Source: JAAXGI01 sp965206975
GTDB lineage: Bacteria > Gemmatimonadota > Gemmatimonadetes > Longimicrobiales > Gaopeijiaceae
Direction: 5' to 3'
Length of the DNA: 64,000 nt
NCBI GenBank assembly: GCA_965206975.1
Contig: OZ242253.1
Coordinates: forward strand, 1,922,001 to 1,986,000
Shown here one piece after another: positions 16,551 to 24,373 of this stretch; the stretch's first letter is position 1; every line of letters begins with the position of its first letter. The notes beneath the pieces are model-generated. The model saw only the letters and a program-made list of their open reading frames with translations. It had not been told where the DNA came from and searched no databases. Both the position numbers and the translations under genes were made by a program.

Positions 16551-16796
16551 GCTTCGGAGATCGAAGGGACGCTCCGCGAGGACTTCGCCGACCGGATTCT
16601 GCCGTTCGACAGCGAGGCGGCGTGCGCCTATGCGGGGATCGCGGCCACCCGCCGCGCTACCGGCCGGCCTGTCTCTCAAACCGATCGTCAGATGGCGGCC
16701 ATTGCGCGTTCGCGCGGCATGGCGGTGGCGACGCGCAACGTCCGGGATGTTGTGGACATGGAGATTGATATTGTCGATCCGTGGGCAGGCGCATGA
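16551..16796 (+). pseudogene. VapC-like PIN-domain toxin, C-terminal half
   Basis: About 81 codons in frame to a TGA at 16794-16796 read ILPFDSEAACAYAGIAA, TGRPVSQTDRQMAAIARSRG, MAVATRNVRDVVDMEIDIVD and PWAGA. The acidic residues and TRNVRDF-like motif (here TRNVRDV) are the second half of a VapC ribonuclease. The N-terminal half with the first catalytic aspartate is absent, and no VapB antitoxin is adjacent. It abuts the hsdR stub on the opposite strand. Confidence 0.75.
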
Positions 16797-16818
16797 GTGG
16801 AACGACGAAGGCATTCTC

Positions 16819-16930
16819 CCGCGTCAGGGTCGACGTAACGCTCGGTGGAGCCGATATCGGCATAACCGAGCAGGCGGCCCACGGTGTAGAGGTCGAGGCC
16901 GCTCATCACCGGGCGACTCGCAAACCTGTG
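16819..16930 (-). pseudogene. Tyrosine recombinase, short C-terminal fragment
   Basis: The minus strand encodes HRFASRPVMSGLDLYTVGRL, then LGYADIGSTERYVDPD. This corresponds to the H-x-x-R...LGH...TERY region around the catalytic tyrosine of phage-type integrases. The first conserved histidine-arginine pair is altered (HRFASR), and the usual H of LGH is Y. Only about 37 codons survive between the vapC and IS256 fragments. Confidence 0.6.
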
Positions 16931-16989
16931 GCCTATGGTGGGAAATTTTCGTTGGGAAGAGAGGGCGGGTCGATGGTTGTGCAAACGTG

Positions 16990-17313
16990 TCCGGCGGCGT
17001 TCTTGCGCTGATGGGCTGAGGCGGGCTTTCCGTCCACAAACTTCCTTCCGCTAAGCACATCGCTGAGTAGGTGGGGAGCGTCGAGCTTCCGGACGCGCTT
17101 CTCGGCCACCGTCAGCAGCTTCCAGATCAGGGCCGTAGCGCTCTCGGTCCGCTTGAACCGCTTCGCTGCTTCGCTGCCGTCGTCTTGAGCCGTACTGCAG
17201 CAAACGGGCTCTCGACCACATTCGTCGTCGGCAGATGCTTCCAATGGTCCTCGGGCAAATCGTAGGAGGTGACCATCCGGTCCCAGTCATCCCCGAGCAC
17301 TGCCACGGCTTTG
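16990..17313 (-). pseudogene. IS256-family transposase, C-terminal fragment with 8-bp duplication frameshift
   Basis: Reading on the minus strand gives VLGDDWDRMVTSYDLPEDHW, TTNVVESPFAAVRLKTTAAK, then after a frame change RFKRTESATALIWKLLTVAE and FVDGKPASAHQRKNAA. This is the standard C-terminus of an IS256 subgroup unlike either IS256 gene at 12-14 kb. The frame change coincides with a tandem duplication of CTTCGCTG at 17161-17168 and 17169-17176. It is joined directly to an IS481 fragment on its right. Confidence 0.72.
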
Positions 17314-17374
17314 GGATACCAGAGCCCGTGAACGCCTGACGGGCTTTCGGGGCTTCAGCCCGCCTCGGAGCATA

Positions 17375-17831
17375 GGCCACCGCACCCCACGCACGCCTCC
17401 TGAGCCGATCTGGATCTCTCCCAGCAGCAACTCGTCCGCGACCCGCCGAGCTCCCTGCGCCGGACACGCCAGGCTGTGTTCCAAGATCGCTGCCTCGACC
17501 TCCTCGCCCACTCGATTCGGGTGCGGTCCCTTCGGCCCCGGGAGCTGATTGATCAGCCCCTCGGCCCCGTAAAGCTGGAAGCTCCGCCGGATCTCGTAGA
17601 ACTGCTGCCAGCTGTAGCCCACGATCTTGCATGCCTTGCTCACCTTGCCGAGCTCCTTGGCCGACTGTAGCAGGCTCAGCTTGCGACGCGCTATCTTCTC
17701 CTTTTGGATGCCGGTCATCTTCTCTCCCGTGCTAAAGTGAGTGACTTCGACATCTCTCAATTCGCTCCGCCGAGGGGGGCTGGCCACCGTCCTCTCTCGT
17801 GGTCAACTGTCAGGTGATTGCCGTCTCAGCT
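17375..17831 (-). pseudogene. IS481-family left end and N-terminal transposase fragment
   Basis: The fragment starts at the ATG at 17716-17718 (MTGIQKEKIARRKLSLLQ, VSKACKIVGYSWQQFYEIRR) and parallels the N-terminus of the IS481 transposase at 14436 up to about GGVRGV near 17375. Upstream, 17719-17831 aligns with the left end of that element, including a diverged inverted repeat containing CACCTGACAGTTGACC. The 3' two-thirds are replaced by the IS256 fragment. Divergence from the 14.3-15.6 kb copy shows an older insertion. Confidence 0.78.
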
Positions 17832-18037
17832 CAAGCAGGGAGATCGCCCGTGACGCCACCCACATCTCCCGGTACGCGACGGCCCGACACGCGCGCGGGC
17901 CGGGGTGCATGCTGGCGCTCCCGCGCCCTCGTCTTCACCTTTGGCGTAGATGCACCACCAACTGCAACTCCGTCGCCTAGTCCTTCGGGACGGAGCCCCG
18001 CCGGGCACGGGCGACGACCTCAAGGGAGGGGAGTCCG

Positions 18038-18949
18038 ATGCGAAGCCGCGTGATCCCGTTTCCGCTCGCCCTTGTCGTTGTCCTCGCCGCCGGGACGCCG
18101 GCCGATGCCCAGCGCTACCCGCTTGGGCCCCGGGTCTCCTTCGGTGAGTCCATCCACCCCTTCTTCGAAGGGTGGTACGAGCGGGAGGACGGTTCGAAGG
18201 TCTTCTCATTCGGCTACTTCAACCGGAATCTGGGGAACAACGTGACCCACATACCCCGAGGAGAAGACAACTTCATCGAGCCGGCGGAGTTCGACGGCCC
18301 GCAGCCGGACTGGTTCCCGATCCGAAGAGAGCGGGGCATCTTCGTGGTGACCGTGCCGCCGGACTGGCCGGTCGACGCGGAGGTGACGTGGTCGTTCCGA
18401 AGCCAGGGGGAGCTCTTCACCGTGCCGGCCACCTGGCGGACCGACGCCATGCAGCTCACGACGGGACCGGCGGCCATGGGTAGCGATCGGCCCTACCTGA
18501 GGATGGACGAGGACGGGGAGGAGGGGTACGGGATCCTCGATCCGGTGTGGGGGGAGCCCCGAAGCGCCCGTGTCGGCGAGTCGCTCGAGATCACGATCTG
18601 GGCCAGGGATCAAATGGCCGAGGGTGCGGCGCGCGAGGACCTCGTTCCCGCGCGGGCGACGCTGTGGGTCCACCAGGGCCCCTCGATGGCATCGATCGTC
18701 GCGGAGCAGCCGGAGGGAGAGGAGCCCGAGCCTCGACGGGGGGGCGGTGACGACGACCCGGGCCCGCTCCCGAATAGCGTCCTCATTCCGCTCGAGTCCG
18801 ATGGGGCGGCCCGCTTCAACGTGTTCTTCGACGAGCCGGGCGACTATCTCCTGCGGGTCATGGTGGACAACCACAACGCGGTGGACAGCTCGCAGGGAAA
18901 CCAGTGCTGCTGGACGAACGGATTCGTGGAGGTAGAGGCTCGCCCCTGA
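18038..18949 (+). CDS. Exported protein of unknown function
   Basis: A 303-residue protein with a clear signal peptide (MRSRVIPFPLALVVVLAAG, cleavage near ADAQ) preceded by GGGAGGGGAG. The mature part has no motif I can name. It contains SFGESIHPFFEGWYEREDGS, FNRNLGNNVTHIPRGEDNF, a strand-rich middle (FVVTVPPDWPVDAEVTWSF), an acidic/arginine linker (EGEEPEPRRGGGDDDPG) and a C-terminal RFNVFFDEPGDYLLRVMVDN with CCW. The strand pattern suggests one or two immunoglobulin-like domains. It stands alone between an IS fragment and a solute-binding protein in the same orientation. I have seen similar 'exported protein' families in Acidobacteriota/Gemmatimonadota, but the function is unknown. Confidence 0.75.
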   Translation: MRSRVIPFPLALVVVLAAGTPADAQRYPLGPRVSFGESIHPFFEGWYEREDGSKVFSFGYFNRNLGNNVTHIPRGEDNFIEPAEFDGPQPDWFPIRRERGIFVVTVPPDWPVDAEVTWSFRSQGELFTVPATWRTDAMQLTTGPAAMGSDRPYLRMDEDGEEGYGILDPVWGEPRSARVGESLEITIWARDQMAEGAAREDLVPARATLWVHQGPSMASIVAEQPEGEEPEPRRGGGDDDPGPLPNSVLIPLESDGAARFNVFFDEPGDYLLRVMVDNHNAVDSSQGNQCCWTNGFVEVEARP

Positions 18950-19226
18950 GTCAGGCCGGATGTGGCCCGTAGTTCGAAGCTGACACGGGTCTCCGCAGGT
19001 CGCTTCGAGCGGCTGGCTCTCCGCTGGGCCCCGCGGGCTCGCGGAGAACCCCCGCTCTCCGGCCTTCCCCTCTGAAGGCCCGCGCATACGGGCGGTGGCC
19101 CGGTGCGGACCCACGCCGACGAGACGGCGTCCCCCGTTCATGCCGGGCCGGGCCCGCGTGCGGAACATGTCCCGTACGGGGGCGGCCCTCTGCGGCTGTG
19201 GGGCCGGAATACAGCGAGGTACAAGG

Positions 19227-20372
19227 ATGAAGCCCGTATACATTGCCTGCGTCGCGGCCATCGTCCTGGCCGCATGCGGGAACGAGAGCACCCCGTCTTC
19301 CGTCACGGGCGGCGACGGTCCCGTGAAGATCGGCTTCCTCGTTTCGGGCGACCGGATCACGTATCCGAATGGGGCGCGGATCGCGGTCGACGAAGTCAAC
19401 GGGCGCGGGGGGCTACTCGGGCGGCCCGTCGAACTGGTGACTGAGGTGAGCATCGAGGAAGCGGCGGCCGCAGCGCAGGCCGCAGAGAGGATGATCCTCA
19501 CGGACGAGGTCGTCGCCCTCATCGGTCCGAACCGCTCCTCGCACGCGATCGAGGCAGGGGCCGTGGCCCAGCGCCACGGGGTACCGATGGTCACGACGGC
19601 GGCCACGAACCCGTCCGTGATGGCGGCTGGCGCCTTCGTCTTCATGGCGGCCTTCACGGACCAGTTTCAAGGGCGGGTCATGGCGCACTTCGCCCGAGAG
19701 ACGCTCGGGGTGAATACAGCCGCCGTCCTGACACAGCGGGGGAGCGTCTACGCCGAGGGAGTCGCCGAGTTCTTCGCTACCCACTTTCGCGGCTTCGGGG
19801 GGGAGATCGTCGGGGAGGAGTTCTACGAGGCGGGTGCGACCGACTTTGCCGCGGAGTTGGCCCGCATCGCGGTGGTGGCCCCCGAGGCGCTCTTCCTCCC
19901 GGGTCTCCCGCCGGAAGTCGCGCTCGTCACCAGGGAGGCTCGTGCCCTCCCGCTGGAAGACGCGGCCGGGGAGCCGACGGTCTTTCTCGGGGCGGATGCC
20001 TGGGACAATCCGACGTTGCTCGGAAACGAGGAAGCCGCCTTGGATGGCAGCTACATCAGCACGCACTTCTCGCCGGACTCCGACGAGCCGGGCGCCCGCG
20101 CATTCGTTGACACGTATCGGGCGCTGTACGCCGCGGCTCCCAGCGGGGGCGATGCGGTGAGCTACGATGCGGTCCGGCTCTTCCTGGGAGCCGCAGAGCG
20201 GGCGGGCACCCTCGACGCGGACGTCGTGCGGGAGGCGCTGTCGGCCACCGAAGGATACGCCGGGGCAACGCGTATCGCCCGTTACAACGAAGATCGCCAT
20301 CCGACAAAGAGCGCGGTCATCATGACGATTGAGAACGGCGAGAAGATGTTCTTCCGGCAGGTGGACCCCTAG
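19227..20372 (+). CDS. Leu/Ile/Val-type ABC transporter substrate-binding lipoprotein
   Basis: I start this at the ATG at 19227 (GAGGT upstream), giving 381 residues with the lipobox LAAC. A longer in-frame extension has no signal. The fold is the type I periplasmic binding protein (Peripla_BP_6): KIGFLVSGDRITYPNGARIA, VDEVNGRGGLLGRPVELVTE, the interdomain LIGPNRSSHAIEAGAVAQRH, PMVTTAATNPSVM, GGEIVGEEFYEAGATDFAAE and YDAVRLFLGAAERAG. Such proteins deliver amino acids or related compounds to an ABC importer or act as sensors. No permease or ATPase gene is next to it, so its partner is elsewhere or it is a stand-alone binding lipoprotein. Confidence 0.85.
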   Translation: MKPVYIACVAAIVLAACGNESTPSSVTGGDGPVKIGFLVSGDRITYPNGARIAVDEVNGRGGLLGRPVELVTEVSIEEAAAAAQAAERMILTDEVVALIGPNRSSHAIEAGAVAQRHGVPMVTTAATNPSVMAAGAFVFMAAFTDQFQGRVMAHFARETLGVNTAAVLTQRGSVYAEGVAEFFATHFRGFGGEIVGEEFYEAGATDFAAELARIAVVAPEALFLPGLPPEVALVTREARALPLEDAAGEPTVFLGADAWDNPTLLGNEEAALDGSYISTHFSPDSDEPGARAFVDTYRALYAAAPSGGDAVSYDAVRLFLGAAERAGTLDADVVREALSATEGYAGATRIARYNEDRHPTKSAVIMTIENGEKMFFRQVDP

Positions 20373-20779
20373 GCGGCGCGTTTTCGCGCCTGCACTCGGG
20401 GAACCCACCCGTGCGGGACCCTTCGCCGATACCGGGCCGCGTTGATGTCAACTCACGCGGGAAATGTCAACCCGGATCCTGCAGGGGCAGCTGAAATAGG
20501 GGACTGGGGGGTGTGGACCGGACCGGACCGGAAGTTGAGGCTGAGGGGGGGCTTACGGACGGAAATGAGGCAGCTCGGATGTGTGGGCCTCCCCCGGCGG
20601 TCTCAAGCGGTAAACGCAACATTTTGGCAGCGGCTGTTGACCTGCCAGCAGGTATGCGATGCGCCAACGGGGAAAATATGGGAGGCTGAGCGAAAAGGAG
20701 ATTTCCGGTGAATATCGAGGAGCCGTGCGTTGGCCCCTCGGTTCCAGCATTGGGTTAGGAGGGGGAGTAGGAGGGGGAG
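20373..20779. other. Intergenic region holding dispersed repeat copy A
   Basis: Apart from the repeat at 20466-20587 and a purine-rich stretch with GGAGGGGGAG just before 20780 (ribosome-binding site), nothing coding is supported. The short frames here are in repeat sequence. Confidence 0.5.
20466..20587 (+). repeat. Dispersed about 120-bp repeat, copy A
   Basis: The segment begins GTCAACCCGGATCCTGCAGG and ends near CAGCTCGGATGTGTGG. The same sequence is present inverted at 49230-49342. Its two halves recur separately at 61505-61575 (plus) and 61688-61757 (minus). The copies share blocks such as GGATCCTGCAGGG, GGGGACTG, GGGTGTGGA and GAGGCAGCTCGG but differ by scattered substitutions, so it is a genuine family. 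It lies between genes in every case and encodes no transposase. Confidence 0.88.
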
Positions 20780-21139
20780 ATGGAAATCGCGGACAAGCTA
20801 CAAATCAAGTCAGGTGCTGCAGTACTTATCAGCAATGCACCAGAGGGGTTTGTGCTCGACCTGCCGAAGGCGGCCTACCTGGTAGATGAAGGGGAACGTG
20901 CTGAAGCAGTCCTCGTATTCGTTAAGGACTCATCAGAGCTAGAGACGTATGGGAAACCCTTTATGGATGCGGCACGCCGTGACGCAATAGCCTATATAGC
21001 CTACCCCAAGGCTAGGCAAATGGGCACTGATCTTAATCGTGACGTGCTGGGGGGCCTCGTCAAGAAGGGTGGTTTGCGGGCAGTGAGGCAGGTTTCACTG
21101 GATCATGTTTGGTCAGCAATGCGGTTCAGGCCCGAATAG
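20780..21139 (+). CDS. Conserved hypothetical protein, DUF3052-like
   Basis: A 119-residue cytosolic protein, MEIADKLQIKSGAAVLISNA followed by PEGF, with a typical C-terminal block AYIAYPKARQMGTDLNRD and LRAVRQVSLDHVWSAMRFRP. Small bacterial proteins with this 'LKPG..vlvlnaPeGf ... SYPK...tDLnRD ... vs.d..WSAlRFRP' layout are common and resemble the DUF3052 group. Biochemistry is unknown. A strong ribosome-binding site (GGAGGGGGAG) precedes the start. The gene overlaps the remains of a decarboxylase just downstream, so the join at about 21140 is probably a recombination scar. Confidence 0.7.
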   Translation: MEIADKLQIKSGAAVLISNAPEGFVLDLPKAAYLVDEGERAEAVLVFVKDSSELETYGKPFMDAARRDAIAYIAYPKARQMGTDLNRDVLGGLVKKGGLRAVRQVSLDHVWSAMRFRPE

Positions 21140-21216
21140 GCCATCCCTACGCTTCCAATCATCGGGCTCAAGGTCTGTCTGTCTGTACAGTCTGTCGCTG
21201 GCTGGCAGGGCTACGG

Positions 21217-21543
21217 CGCCGCGCGATCCAGGACATGATTGGGCTGGGCGAGGTGCTGCGGACCGAGCTGACCTCCGCCGGCTGGCCCGTGGTGAACGAG
21301 ACGACGCTTCCGGTCGTCTGTTTCGTGGATGGGATGACGTCAGATGGCGCCTCCGCTGCTCACCTCCGAGCGATCGCAGACCGACCGACCGATTCCGGGA
21401 AGGCGTGGATCTCGACCGTTCGGCTCGGTGGCACGATCGACGCCTTGCGAGCGTGCATCCCAAACCACCGCACGGGACCGGACGACGTGCGTGCCCTGGT
21501 TGCCGCGCTCAATGCCGTTCGGTCCGACCTGGGCTCGGCGTAA
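21217..21543 (+). pseudogene. PLP-dependent decarboxylase, C-terminal fragment
   Basis: About 109 codons to a TAA at 21541-21543 read RRAIQDMIGLGEVLRTELTS, NETTLPVVCFVDGM, SGKAWISTVRLGGTIDALRA and CIPNHRTGPDDVRALVAALN. The 'sG.aWIS...lRacItNyrT...Dv..L' pattern is the C-terminal domain of group II pyridoxal-phosphate decarboxylases. The large domain with the PLP lysine is absent, and the frame upstream of 21217 is unrelated sequence. Confidence 0.7.
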
Positions 21544-21587
21544 GCGACCGGTGAGCTGACAGTGTTAACATTCGGACCGATGTTGGG

Positions 21588-22424
21588 GTGCAGCTCATGC
21601 CGAGCACAGCTACCTCTGATTGTACAGAGATGATGCCCATGCAAAACATCTCCCATCGCACCGCCGCATGGTGCAGCGTAGCTGTTCCGGCACTCGTCAT
21701 AGTGTCAAGTGGATGTGTGGCAAGCGCCAGACCCGGCGAGGCTATTTTCGACAGATCGGGAAGCTACGTGGGCACCTTCACTGGCTCCGCTCTGACGGAC
21801 AACCGGCTCACTGACATCGATGGGTTCGCGAACTGGGGCAATCCCGGCTGGGTTACCAAATACGACGATACCGGGTTTGTCGGCGGAGCATTGACAGGCA
21901 AGAAGTTCAGGATGGGCGCCGTACCTCTAAGAGTAGAACTCGATGCCACGTTTGGTGGCATGCGGGCGGAAACCGACCAGCTCGATCCGGAGGGGCTGGA
22001 CGAGACGGCGAGATCCCATTCTCCATGGATCGCCACGGTGCGTCCAGGGATTGAGCAAACCATCGGCAGTCGCGCGACAGTATTCGCTACTGGCGGCTTT
22101 GCGGTAGCCAGGATCGTCAATTCGGTAATCGACATCGACTCCGGTCTCAACATACCGGACCGCATCGACTACGATGATGGCTACCGCTATGGTTTTACGA
22201 ATCTCGGCTGGGTGATCGGGGGCGGTGTCGAAGCTTCCCTGACCGACGCCTGGACGCTGCGCTTTGAGGGTTCACGGCTGGGTTTCGGACGCTCTATCTA
22301 TTTCGTGAACCGCTCCAGCAACAACAGGTGCGGGCCGGGACAAGATCGAAGGCCTTGCCCCTACGAAGTCGACAACAGACTCGGCTTGTGGCGCTTGGCG
22401 GTAATTCGCCAGTTCGGCGGGTAA
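21588..22424 (+). CDS. Outer-membrane beta-barrel protein
   Basis: Up to 278 residues. The first possible start is GTG 21588, with in-frame ATGs at 21597 and 21639, and no clear Shine-Dalgarno decides between them. After a hydrophobic segment ending in IVSSGCVASA, the sequence is a run of amphipathic strands: SYVGTFTGSALTDNRL, VPLRVELDATFGGMRAETDQ, SPWIATVRPGIEQTIGSRAT, GWVIGGGVEASLTDAWTLRF and a final NRLGLWRLAVIRQFGG. The 'TLR.EY.R..FG' style, Gly-rich hairpins and terminal strand fit an OmpA/OprF-like eight-stranded opacity-type porin. SSGC might instead be a lipobox. No gene partner is apparent. Confidence 0.65.
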   Translation: MQLMPSTATSDCTEMMPMQNISHRTAAWCSVAVPALVIVSSGCVASARPGEAIFDRSGSYVGTFTGSALTDNRLTDIDGFANWGNPGWVTKYDDTGFVGGALTGKKFRMGAVPLRVELDATFGGMRAETDQLDPEGLDETARSHSPWIATVRPGIEQTIGSRATVFATGGFAVARIVNSVIDIDSGLNIPDRIDYDDGYRYGFTNLGWVIGGGVEASLTDAWTLRFEGSRLGFGRSIYFVNRSSNNRCGPGQDRRPCPYEVDNRLGLWRLAVIRQFGG

Positions 22425-22674
22425 TGCGGCTCGGTGCATGACCGGTCACATAACCCGTAAAAGCCGCGTGGCCCATATCCGGCCGTCCTTTCCGTGACGG
22501 TTGACACTGGGGCTGCAGCCTGCCATCGCGCCAGCGGGTTTTTGAGCAGTCCCCCGGGGCACCCAGTCGTAACCCCTCGTCCAGGGCAGGGACCGATTGG
22601 GCCTCCCCTGAGTTGGTGGTCTCGAGGCAGACGCCTGGAGTAGCGACCGTGGTTCGCAGTGCTGTGGATACAGT

Positions 22675-23208
22675 GTGGTGAAGTCATACCTTAGTCTCAT
22701 TGACACTCGAACCGGCGGGCGGCGGTATGATGTCACTCCCGTCTTCGCAAGCAGGACCGGGTTTCGAGCACTCATCGACGACCTGGCTGCGCCTTTCGAG
22801 AATGAGGACCTCTCTCACGTAGCGGGGATTGACGCCCTTGGATTCGTGCTCGCCGGTGGATTGGCTCGGCGGCTGAGGACGGGGATGATTCCAGTGCGGA
22901 AGGGAACGAAGCTGCCATTGGACCGCGAATCTGTCGACCGAGTTGACTTCGTGGACTACACCGGCCTCGCCAAGGCTCTCGAACTGAGGCTGGGCGGTGG
23001 CCTGTCGGGAGCCAAGGCCCTCCTGGTCGATGACTGGATCGAGACCGGTGCCCAGATCTGTGCCGCGGCCCGCCTGCTAGAGAACCAGAGCATCACGATT
23101 GCCGGGATCGCAGCGATCGCGATCGATGACAACGAGCGGACTCGAGAGCTGCGTACGACGTACAGGTGTCATGCGGTTTGGACAGACGCAGTGGGCGAAG
23201 TCAGATGA
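22675..23208 (+). CDS. Phosphoribosyltransferase (adenine phosphoribosyltransferase-like)
   Basis: A 177-residue type I PRTase. The PRPP-binding loop is visible as AKALLVDDWIETGAQICAAA, with two acidic residues followed by the T-G pair. The N-terminal LSHVAGIDALGFVLAGGLAR and PVRKGTKLP match the Apt fold. The reaction would be base + PRPP to nucleotide. The base specificity is not certain because the hood region is short. The start is a GTG without an obvious Shine-Dalgarno. It overlaps the next gene by the four bases ATGA, so the two are translationally coupled. Pairing of an Apt-like enzyme with a methyltransferase suggests nucleobase or nucleoside chemistry (inference). Confidence 0.8.
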   Translation: MVKSYLSLIDTRTGGRRYDVTPVFASRTGFRALIDDLAAPFENEDLSHVAGIDALGFVLAGGLARRLRTGMIPVRKGTKLPLDRESVDRVDFVDYTGLAKALELRLGGGLSGAKALLVDDWIETGAQICAAARLLENQSITIAGIAAIAIDDNERTRELRTTYRCHAVWTDAVGEVR

Positions 23209-23912
23209 TCAACGACGATCCCCTTCTAGAGGAGCAGGTACGGTACTATCAGGCCCGGGCCCCAGAGTATGATCTGTGGTTCGAGCGGCGGGGTCGTTAC
23301 GACTTGGGCACTGAGCACACTGCTCAGTGGAACGCCGAAGTCGAAACAGTGAGGAAGGCCCTGCACAGCTCCCCTCTGCGGGGAGAGGCACTTGAGCTCG
23401 CTTGCGGAACCGGGTGGTGGACGGACGAGCTGGCCCGCCACGACGTTGCCATCACGGCTCTGGACAGCTCCAGGGAAGCAATCGCGCTCAACCGCAAACG
23501 GGTCGGGAGATCGACGGTGACGTACCTCCACGCGAACATCTTCGACTGGCGTCCCGCACGGTCCTTCGAAACGATCTTCTTTGGGTTTTGGCTGTCACAC
23601 GTGCCTCCCGATCGCTTTGAAGCGTTCTGGGAGTTGATCGACTCCTGCCTGCGTCCTAACGGCCGTGTGTTCTTGGTCGACAACCGGTGGTACCCTGGAT
23701 ACCGATGGCCTAAGGGACAGACGCGACCCAGCGACGCGGCCCCCTGGGTGGCCAGGAGGCAACTGAGTGACGGCAGGCATTTTGACATCGTCAAAGTCTT
23801 CTACGAAGCAAATGAGCTCGAGAGACGCCTGTCGAATCTCGGATGGGCTGGCGAGATCTCGGAAACCTCGAACTTCTTCATTTGGGGAGATCTGAGAAGA
23901 AGTGCGGACTAG
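23205..23912 (+). CDS. Class I SAM-dependent methyltransferase
   Basis: A 235-residue protein whose ATG at 23205 overlaps the upstream stop codon (ATGA). The Rossmann motif I is ALELACGTGWWTDELARHD, motif II ITALDSSREAIALN, and the acidic/aromatic IFFGFWLSHVPPDRFEAFW is followed by PNGRVFLVDNRWYPGYRWPK. The C-terminus (KVFYEANELERRLSNLGWAG) is typical of small-molecule methyltransferases. The substrate cannot be deduced. Co-translation with the phosphoribosyltransferase is the best clue to its role. Confidence 0.85.
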   Translation: MINDDPLLEEQVRYYQARAPEYDLWFERRGRYDLGTEHTAQWNAEVETVRKALHSSPLRGEALELACGTGWWTDELARHDVAITALDSSREAIALNRKRVGRSTVTYLHANIFDWRPARSFETIFFGFWLSHVPPDRFEAFWELIDSCLRPNGRVFLVDNRWYPGYRWPKGQTRPSDAAPWVARRQLSDGRHFDIVKVFYEANELERRLSNLGWAGEISETSNFFIWGDLRRSAD

Positions 23913-23957
23913 AACGTCGTTGATTCACCGCAGTGACGGGCGAACATCCTCACGGTC

Positions 23958-24060
23958 ATGACCGACCCCACTCAGGTACGATGGCTGCTGAGGGGGATCG
24001 ACCACGTCCAACTGGCGATGCCGCTGGGGAAGGCAGATGACGCCCGGGCTTCTCAAGGTA
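23958..24060 (+). pseudogene. VOC/glyoxalase-family protein, N-terminal stub
   Basis: Starting at the ATG at 23958, about 34 codons read MTDPTQVRWLLRGIDHVQLA and MPLGKADDARA. The 'IDHVQLAMP.G..D.AR.FY' opening is diagnostic of vicinal-oxygen-chelate (glyoxalase/bleomycin-resistance) proteins. The frame then runs into unrelated sequence at about 24055. The remainder of the domain is missing. Confidence 0.65.
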
Positions 24061-24179
24061 GCGTCGTCGGCGTTCCTCGAATTCCCGTAGCTGCAGAGGT
24101 ACCAGGCGACGCCGAGACGCCTCCCCGCACCGATCGCCGCCCGGAGGAGTCCGTACTTCGTGTAGCCCGATGTTGCCAA
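24044..24179 (-). pseudogene. Fragment of an unidentified gene
   Basis: The minus strand reads MATSGYTKYGLLRAAIGAGR, then RLGVAWYLCSYGNSRN. After a frame change it appears to continue as RRRYLEKPGRH. The 'LGVAWYL...DGRYLEKP' pattern looks like a real, frameshifted N-terminus of a conserved protein I cannot name. It abuts the VOC stub at about 24050. Confidence 0.35.
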
Positions 24180-24373
24180 CGTAGCGATTCAGCACAGGAC
24201 CCTTTGCCGAATCACGGGAGGATTTCCGAGGAGAGCGCGGGTCTCGCGCACTCCTCCCCCGGGAAGTGACATCGAAGGTAGCACGGCCGGGCACTGTATG
24301 CGGGCGACTTGCTTGCTTCGGCATGCACTGGTGACCGAAGTCCGCCGTCGGATGAAGTCTCTCACTCCGCGAC

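Noticed and set aside
22548..22590. Short similarity between the 22.55-kb intergenic DNA and the N-terminal coding region of the 40.6-kb amidohydrolase (CCCGGGG...CCAGTCGTA)
   Set aside because: Only about 30 of 38 bases match with gaps, so chance similarity in GC-rich DNA is possible. Not listed as a repeat.
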